DNA of 64,000 bases from Vibrio cortegadensis (lineage in GTDB: Bacteria > Pseudomonadota > Gammaproteobacteria > Enterobacterales > Vibrionaceae), in assembly GCF_024347395.1 (NCBI RefSeq), contig NZ_AP025472.1, positions 1,860,001-1,924,000 of the forward strand, in the 5' to 3' direction. The translations under genes and the position numbers were made by a program. Each line of letters starts with the position of its first letter. Position 1 is the stretch's first letter. Shown one piece after another: positions 59,112 through 64,000 of the stretch. The notes below the pieces were generated by a model. That model had not been told where the DNA came from and did no database searches. It saw nothing but the letters and a program-made list of their open reading frames with translations.

Positions 59112-60106
59112 GCCATCGCCTTTAAAAAAGTGGTATGTTGTTTCGCTGGCTGTTCTGAAATTGATTGAACGAGATACAACGGCCTTGCTTTCGTTTCAAT
59201 AAATATTCGACCTATGTACTCACCGAGTAACCCAATACTCAATAGTTGAATCCCACCAAGGCCAAGCATCACAACCATCATGGATGGGTAACCACTTACG
59301 GCTTCACCATACATGACTGTTTTCGTAACAATAATTGAACCGTATACAAAAGCAGTGCACGCAATCAGCGCACCAAGAACGGTCGCTATGCGTAATGGGC
59401 GGATTGAGAACGAAGTAATGCCATCCATCGCTAACCCAAACAGCTTTAAATAATTCCATTTTGTTTCACCACAAAAGCGAGCATCACGTTCAAATTGCAG
59501 CGTAGATTGTTTAAAACCAGGCCATGAAAAAATGCCTTTCATATAGCGATTGCGCTCTGGTAAACGATTGATATGATCAACCACTTCACGGCTTAGTAAG
59601 CGAAAATCCCCGACATTTTCGGGCACTTTCAACTGAGCCATTGAGTTTAATACTCGATAGAATGACGCAGCGGAAAAACGTTTAAACCAAGATTCCCCAT
59701 GTCGATGACTGCGCTGCATATTGACCACATCAAAGCCTTTGCGCCACTCTTCCAGCATAGAAGGAATTAACTCTGGTGGATCTTGCAGATCGGCATCAAT
59801 GAGAATGACAGCAAGCCCTCGACAGTGCTCCAATCCAGCAGACATCGCCGCTTCTTTACCAAAGTTTCGACTCAGCCCTAAACTAATCACGTCGCAACCC
59901 GAAACAGGAAAGCTCTCCACTAACGCCTTACTATTATCAGAACTTCCATCATCGATATAAATTATTTCACAACGGTCATCTAAAGCATCAAGAACGGCAG
60001 TCAACCTAGAATGGCATTCAGGTAACACCTCTTGCTCATTGAAATAAGGCACAATAACCGAAAGTACTACTGGCTTCTCAAAGTAGTTTTTATGTAGTGT
60101 ATTCAT
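59108..60106 (-). CDS. GT2 family polyprenyl-phosphate sugar transferase (GtrB/DPM1-like)
   Basis: 332 aa. Family 2 glycosyltransferase: VIVPYFNEQEVLPE, IIYIDDGSSDNS and ILIDADLQDPPELIP (the DxD metal site) in the first 130 residues, then two C-terminal membrane helices (about 235-260 and 270-295) with GVLGEYIGR-like LLGEYIGRIFIETK. This charges undecaprenyl phosphate with a hexose. First gene of the operon and divergent from the response regulator gene. Confidence 0.9.
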   Translation of the reverse strand: MNTLHKNYFEKPVVLSVIVPYFNEQEVLPECHSRLTAVLDALDDRCEIIYIDDGSSDNSKALVESFPVSGCDVISLGLSRNFGKEAAMSAGLEHCRGLAVILIDADLQDPPELIPSMLEEWRKGFDVVNMQRSHRHGESWFKRFSAASFYRVLNSMAQLKVPENVGDFRLLSREVVDHINRLPERNRYMKGIFSWPGFKQSTLQFERDARFCGETKWNYLKLFGLAMDGITSFSIRPLRIATVLGALIACTAFVYGSIIVTKTVMYGEAVSGYPSMMVVMLGLGGIQLLSIGLLGEYIGRIFIETKARPLYLVQSISEQPAKQHTTFLKAMA

Positions 60107-60172
60107 TCATGCAACAATCTATAAAATTGGATTTGTTTGCATTGTCTACTAGTCAATGTGGAAGATATGTCG

Positions 60173-60201
60173 TTGACATCTTTTTCACATCAAATCATGA
60201 T
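60173..60201 (+). promoter_or_regulatory. Predicted promoter of the two-component genes
   Basis: TTGACA (60173-60178), 17 bp, CATGAT (60196-60201). Perfect -35 and 4/6 -10. It lies in the 129-bp divergent region shared with the glycosyltransferase operon. Confidence 0.6.
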
Positions 60202-60235
60202 CATAGGAAAGCACCTTTAAACGTAGATTTTAAAA

Positions 60236-60916
60236 ATGAAGAAAGTACTGTTAGTTGAAGATAACCGAGAAGTCGCTGGCGTTTTATTTGATTACTTCGA
60301 ATGCATTGGAATGGAACTGGATTACGCAGACAATGGCGAGCTAGGCTTACAACTGGCTCTCGAACAAAGCTTTGACATCATCATTCTTGATTTAATGCTA
60401 CCGCGTATGGATGGGTTAACCGTTTGTAATCAACTGAGAGATAAAGGCAACTGCACTCCAATATTGATGTTAACCGCGCTAGATAACCGCGAAGATATGC
60501 TTAAAGGCTTTGAACATGGTGCTGATGACTACCTAACAAAACCTTTTGATTTAGACATCCTTGAAGCTCGAATGAATGCTTTAATCAATCGCTATCGTGG
60601 CAGTGTAGCAAGCACCAAAATGAGTTATGGCTCCCTGGTTATCGATCAAAAAACACATCAAGCTTACCGAGACTCCAAACGACTCTCACTAAATCCAACA
60701 ACCTATACAATTCTTGAGTTATTGTGCCAACAAGCACCTGAAATTGTCACTCGCGAACAGATAGCAAACAAACTTTGGCAAGAAAACGAACCCAACAATG
60801 ACGTTCTGAGAAGTCATATCTATCAATTAAGAAATCAGCTTGATAAGCCTTTTTCTTCCCCAATGTTAATTACAGTGCCAAAAGTAGGGTTTCGTTTGGA
60901 GGTAGCCAGTGATTAA
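60236..60916 (+). CDS. OmpR/PhoB-family response regulator
   Basis: 226 aa. Receiver domain with EDN acid pocket, phosphoacceptor Asp52 (IIILDLMLP), switch Thr (MLTALD) and Lys in YLTKPFDLDILEAR. Winged-helix domain from about residue 130, with RSHIYQLRNQLDKP recognition helix. Overlaps the sensor kinase gene by 8 nt. Probably acts on the divergent GT2-GT39-GtrA genes, which is inference from position. Specific name not recognised. Confidence 0.9.
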   Translation: MKKVLLVEDNREVAGVLFDYFECIGMELDYADNGELGLQLALEQSFDIIILDLMLPRMDGLTVCNQLRDKGNCTPILMLTALDNREDMLKGFEHGADDYLTKPFDLDILEARMNALINRYRGSVASTKMSYGSLVIDQKTHQAYRDSKRLSLNPTTYTILELLCQQAPEIVTREQIANKLWQENEPNNDVLRSHIYQLRNQLDKPFSSPMLITVPKVGFRLEVASD

Positions 60917-62201
60917 TACCTTTCGCTCCAGCACAAAAAGTTTAACGGGCAGGTTAGCTCTATTTTTCGCACTGCTATCGACCGTTGTCGGAGGAGTGAG
61001 TTACACCATTTTTTACAGCGCAATACATTGGTCAGAAGATAGAGTTGGCGAACGACGGATCATACTTGATCGTAACGAAGCTATTTCTCGTTATCAAGCT
61101 GGTGAAGATGGGGTCATCACCATTGATATATTAACAGATGCCTATAATGACTGGGATCTCATTCCGAAGGAGTACTTACCTTTCTTTCAAGATAAGACTT
61201 TTTTTCTAGGCGAAGTGGGTGACGATCCACATTCAAGAATGGTCTATGTAGGTGAGTTTTCAAAAAATGGCACTCAGTTTCCAATAATTCTATTAAGTGA
61301 AATCGACAAAGTTGAACTTCAACTAGATGAAATTATTTTTTCTGTCTCTGTTGTCATGGGGCTTGTCACAACCTTGATGTTACTATTCGGCGCACTACTA
61401 TACCGACTTTCGCAACGTCTGATCGAGCCAATTAATTCATTATCCAAACAACTAGAAACCAATAAAGGCAAAGTGGATCAAGCGTTTTCAATCAATAATG
61501 GCGCTGCTGTTGAGTTTAAATTGTTAGCCGATCAGATGAACCATTATCGGCATGAAATCAACTCTCTTTTGAAGCGGGAGCAGGCATTTGCACGCTACGC
61601 AAGCCATGAACTCAGAACACCACTGACTGTCGTTAGAGGCTCAAATAAACTATTGAGCCGTGGTGATAATAATGAATTTCAGACAAGACAGATCAAAAGA
61701 ATCGATGATGCGGCGTATCAGATGTCAACCATGGTCGACGCCTTACTCGGTCTAGTGCGTTATGAACGTGACCATGATTCAGAGCCAATGCGAGAATTTA
61801 GTGAATCTGAACTCAAATCGATTCTTGACCAAAATTCGGAACAGGCTGTTTTAAAGCAAGTAAATGTGGAATGCACCATTGAAACCTCACCTCAAGTTCA
61901 AGCAACTACAGCGGTCATGAACATGATCATTGGCAATTTAGTACGAAATGCCATTGCTGCAACGAACCAAGGCGTTGTTGAAGTAAGGATGACATCAGAA
62001 TATATAAACATAAAAGATCAAGGTGAAGGGCTAACTGAGAAGCCTTCCGCAGATGGACATGGCTTAGGCTTGCTCATTGTTGATGATTTATGTTCACGAT
62101 ATGGCTGGTCTTTCTCACTAAGCAACCATAAAAGCGGAGGCTGCGAAGCTGTCGTTACGTTTCCATCACTTCAAAAATCAATCCCCCTAGCCGACTCATA
62201 A
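60909..62201 (+). CDS. Membrane sensor histidine kinase
   Basis: 430 aa from GTG 60909 (GGAGG just upstream). Two membrane segments (about 12-32 and 145-168) frame a periplasmic sensor of about 110 residues rich in acidic residues (DVGDDPH-like VGDDPHSR, EIDKVELQLDE). HAMP-like linker, then HisKA with phosphorylatable His233 (YASHELRTPL) and HATPase with N box (NLVRNAIAA), G1 (DQGEGL) and G2 (GHGLGLLIV). The acidic sensor would suit cations or peptides, as in PhoQ, but that is inferred. Confidence 0.9.
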   Translation: MINTFRSSTKSLTGRLALFFALLSTVVGGVSYTIFYSAIHWSEDRVGERRIILDRNEAISRYQAGEDGVITIDILTDAYNDWDLIPKEYLPFFQDKTFFLGEVGDDPHSRMVYVGEFSKNGTQFPIILLSEIDKVELQLDEIIFSVSVVMGLVTTLMLLFGALLYRLSQRLIEPINSLSKQLETNKGKVDQAFSINNGAAVEFKLLADQMNHYRHEINSLLKREQAFARYASHELRTPLTVVRGSNKLLSRGDNNEFQTRQIKRIDDAAYQMSTMVDALLGLVRYERDHDSEPMREFSESELKSILDQNSEQAVLKQVNVECTIETSPQVQATTAVMNMIIGNLVRNAIAATNQGVVEVRMTSEYINIKDQGEGLTEKPSADGHGLGLLIVDDLCSRYGWSFSLSNHKSGGCEAVVTFPSLQKSIPLADS

Positions 62202-62209
62202 CTGATTAT

Positions 62210-62241
62210 CGCTATCCGCTTATCTACATTAGCGGATAGCG
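62210..62241 (+). terminator. Hairpin after the two-component genes
   Basis: Perfect 11-bp stem CGCTATCCGCT/AGCGGATAGCG with a 10-nt loop, 9 bp after the kinase stop. No clear T tract follows (GTAAATTG), so termination would be partial. Confidence 0.6.
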
Positions 62242-62327
62242 GTAAATTGTATTCTATAATTATTGTTGGTTTACTCTTTAACCATACTACTAGATACTGT
62301 GCCCAACTTAGTTAAACATTTTGTTGT

Positions 62328-63248
62328 ATGAAATTAGACAATAGCCCTATAACCCAACATCAATTTCAGAAAAGCACTTTCTTTCTTAAGCGTGATGATC
62401 AACTCCATTCCCACTTTTCAGGTAACAAAGCTCGTAAATTTATGAACATACTAGAGAGTGACTACCCTAAAGTCACCACTCTGATATCTTATGGATCTGC
62501 GCAGGCCAATTCATTCTATTCATTAGCGGCTCTGGCTCGAATAAAGGGTTGGTCTTTCGAGTTTTATGTTGATCATATTCCAGCATCGGTTAAAGCATAT
62601 CCAAGAGGTAATTATCGTGGAGCGCTCGAACTTGGCGCTAATATTATTGATCTTTCCGAAGTTGCACCAGAACTGCATCCAAAATCTTATATTGAAGAGA
62701 TTCGACAGCCAGCCGAAGAATGTTTGTATGTTGAAGAAGGTGGCCGATCTCCTCTCGCCGAATATGGCGTGAAGCAACTCGCAAGAGAGATACTGAGTTG
62801 GGTTCGATTTGAACCGAATCATAATTTCGTGGTTGCCCTACCTTCAGGGACGGGGACGACGGCACTCTATCTTCATAAGCATTTAAAAACACATAACATT
62901 CCTGTGATTACCTGTGCCTGTGTGGGTGGGAATGATTATCTGACAAGCCAATTTGATGAATTAGGTGAAAGCGATCACCCAGAAATTTTGTCTCTGGATA
63001 AAAAGCACCACTTTGGCAAGCTCTATCAACAAGATTACCAAACGTGGCTAAATTTAGAGCAACAAACCGACATTGAATTCGACCTGCTTTATGACCCTCT
63101 AATGTGGCAATGCTTAGACCGATGGAGCGCAGAAAACCCAGAGAAAACCCTACTGTATATTCATCAAGGTGGGCTACTCGGTAATGAAACGATGTTGCCG
63201 CGCTATCAAAGAAAGTATCCACAACTCGCAAGCTCTATTGACAATTAA
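62328..63248 (+). CDS. PLP enzyme of the D-cysteine desulfhydrase / ACC deaminase family
   Basis: 306 aa, type II PLP fold. PLP lysine Lys34 in SGNKARKF, SYGSAQANSFYSLAALA follows, and VALPSGTGTTALYL is the phosphate-binding loop. Related to DcyD, which breaks D-cysteine into pyruvate, H2S and ammonia, or ACC deaminase; substrate not determined by the visible residues. Shorter than ACC deaminase (about 330-340 aa). No clear ribosome binding site at ATG 62328. Probably a single gene. Confidence 0.82.
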   Translation: MKLDNSPITQHQFQKSTFFLKRDDQLHSHFSGNKARKFMNILESDYPKVTTLISYGSAQANSFYSLAALARIKGWSFEFYVDHIPASVKAYPRGNYRGALELGANIIDLSEVAPELHPKSYIEEIRQPAEECLYVEEGGRSPLAEYGVKQLAREILSWVRFEPNHNFVVALPSGTGTTALYLHKHLKTHNIPVITCACVGGNDYLTSQFDELGESDHPEILSLDKKHHFGKLYQQDYQTWLNLEQQTDIEFDLLYDPLMWQCLDRWSAENPEKTLLYIHQGGLLGNETMLPRYQRKYPQLASSIDN

Positions 63249-63261
63249 TCATGCGCACTTT

Positions 63262-63289
63262 AATGCTCCCTATTTGGATAAGGAGCATT
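63262..63289. terminator. Hairpin between convergent genes
   Basis: Stem AATGCTCC/GGAGCATT with a 12-nt loop, between the PLP gene and the DUF748 gene. Short T content only; probably a bidirectional terminator. Confidence 0.55.
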
Positions 63290-63308
63290 CTATTAAAGTT
63301 GACCCTAA

Positions 63309-64000
63309 TTAGTTTGAGTCAATCGTGAGCAACGCTTTATGCTCTTCAGTTTTAAGTTTTGTTTTGCTATCCATGATGAATACGCGGTTTGCTTGCACTT
63401 TATTAACCAATAGCGACGTTTTGATTGCTTTCGCTCGCTCCTGAGCCAATTCACCTAACTCTTGGTACGAGACGTCTTGTGCCGAAAGCAGTTGGTTGTA
63501 TAAACTAATAGAAAGCGCTTTAGATATTTGTTCTGGCTCTGCGACTTTTTCCTGTAAAGTTAGACGCTCTTGAGCAAGATCTATTTTTAACTCTTCAACG
63601 GCTACCACTTCTAGTGCTTCTTTCAGCGGCCCAGTATCTGGAATACGGCTCGCACTTAAATCTTCAGGAAGCCTAGCAAGACCACTTTTCTTTAATAGTT
63701 TCTGCTGTAACTCGTCTTCTGCTATTTTAGCCGAATCGTCTTTAATAGAGACGGAGCCTTCAACGCTAAGGTTTAGATTCGGCCTTGCATTGAGTGCTTT
63801 TGCGAGTAAAACAATTTTCTGTTCACCAGCCTCATTCAGCTCTGAAGTTCCCGGTTCAAATTCGACATAATCGAGCTCTTCATCACTGCCAACCATATCC
63901 GCTAATAATGAAAATGGAGCGGTAACCGCTTTCGTGATCAGGTTTTCCAAGACGGTTAAAATTGCACCGCCGAAGCTAAAGTCAGGGCTATTGACATCAC
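63309..64000 (-). CDS. DUF748 (AsmA-like) envelope protein, C-terminal part only
   Basis: The gene runs past the right edge; only its last 230 or so codons are present. The open frame continues through 64000 (DVNSPDFSFGGAILTVL...), so the TTG at 63950 is internal. The segment FSFGGAIL, then TAPFSLLADMVGSDEELDYVEFEPGTS, followed by a helical stretch that resembles an OmpA-like fold (LNARPNLNLSVEGSV), is the usual end of DUF748/AsmA-family proteins, which are large, periplasmic and thought to help lipid or outer-membrane traffic. Ends TAA. Confidence 0.8.
   Translation of the reverse strand, partial: DVNSPDFSFGGAILTVLENLITKAVTAPFSLLADMVGSDEELDYVEFEPGTSELNEAGEQKIVLLAKALNARPNLNLSVEGSVSIKDDSAKIAEDELQQKLLKKSGLARLPEDLSASRIPDTGPLKEALEVVAVEELKIDLAQERLTLQEKVAEPEQISKALSISLYNQLLSAQDVSYQELGELAQERAKAIKTSLLVNKVQANRVFIMDSKTKLKTEEHKALLTIDSN

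Noticed and set aside
1..64000. CRISPR, integron, prophage or insertion sequence
   Set aside because: No repeat-spacer arrays, attC sites, integrase or transposase genes were seen on either strand.

Overview
The window is a compact, low-to-mid GC stretch of a gammaproteobacterial main chromosome, almost certainly from Vibrio. Pointers to Vibrio are the trpE-G-D-C(F)-B-A order with an attenuator, the norspermidine genes (DABA aminotransferase/decarboxylase fusion, carboxynorspermidine synthase, nspC), the AspS-type pilotin beside metE, and the Vibrio-like length and sequence of gyrA, nrdAB, ubiG and yciB/yciA/yciI. No prophage, transposase, integron or CRISPR array was seen. Species cannot be fixed by eye.

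Layout. 1-3.1 kb: nrfA (periplasmic nitrite reductase) with a NarP/CRP/FNR-like control region, a DUF1330 protein and a TPR protein. 3.3-11.3 kb: gyrA, divergent from ubiG-nrdA-nrdB-yfaE, with a DnaA box and paired NrdR boxes before nrdA. 11.4-16.3 kb: a small unknown gene, a CinA-like protein, a DUF3943 protein, an ACT-domain (GcvR-like) gene behind a perfect FNR box, and a membrane diguanylate cyclase with a c-type heme motif. 16.4-22.1 kb: the norspermidine operon (dat-ddc, carboxynorspermidine synthase, nspC), preceded by a ~370-nt leader full of hairpins. 22.2-26.2 kb: a tRNA operon (Cys, Gly, Leu, Gly) with a decayed tRNA-Gly copy beyond its terminator, then pgsA, uvrC and uvrY/varA. 26.6-33.6 kb: polB, a nucleotidyltransferase-like protein, yciU, a SpoU methylase, rluB, yciO and rnm. 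33.65-40.95 kb: the trp operon with TrpR operator, leader peptide and attenuator. 41.3-47.1 kb: a glutamate/dicarboxylate symporter and a ynjBCD-F ABC transporter cluster. 47.2-49.6 kb: an 83-aa unknown protein, yciB, yciA, yciI and aspS. 49.7-53.3 kb: metE and metR, divergent, with MetR and MetJ-like sites between. 53.3-57.2 kb: a five-unit 15-bp tandem repeat, a DUF4250 protein, a membrane protein and ygiQ. 57.3-64 kb: a GtrA/GT39/GT2 lipid-linked sugar operon divergent from an OmpR-type two-component system, a PLP enzyme of the D-cysteine desulfhydrase family, and the 3' end of a DUF748 gene running off the window.

Themes. Anaerobic control appears twice (nrfA and the ACT gene). Signalling through c-di-GMP (heme GGDEF protein) lies next to norspermidine synthesis, a polyamine pathway linked to biofilm in vibrios. 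The least explained sequences are the structured leader of the norspermidine operon, the tRNA relic, the minisatellite after metR and the 5' hairpin of the diguanylate cyclase gene.
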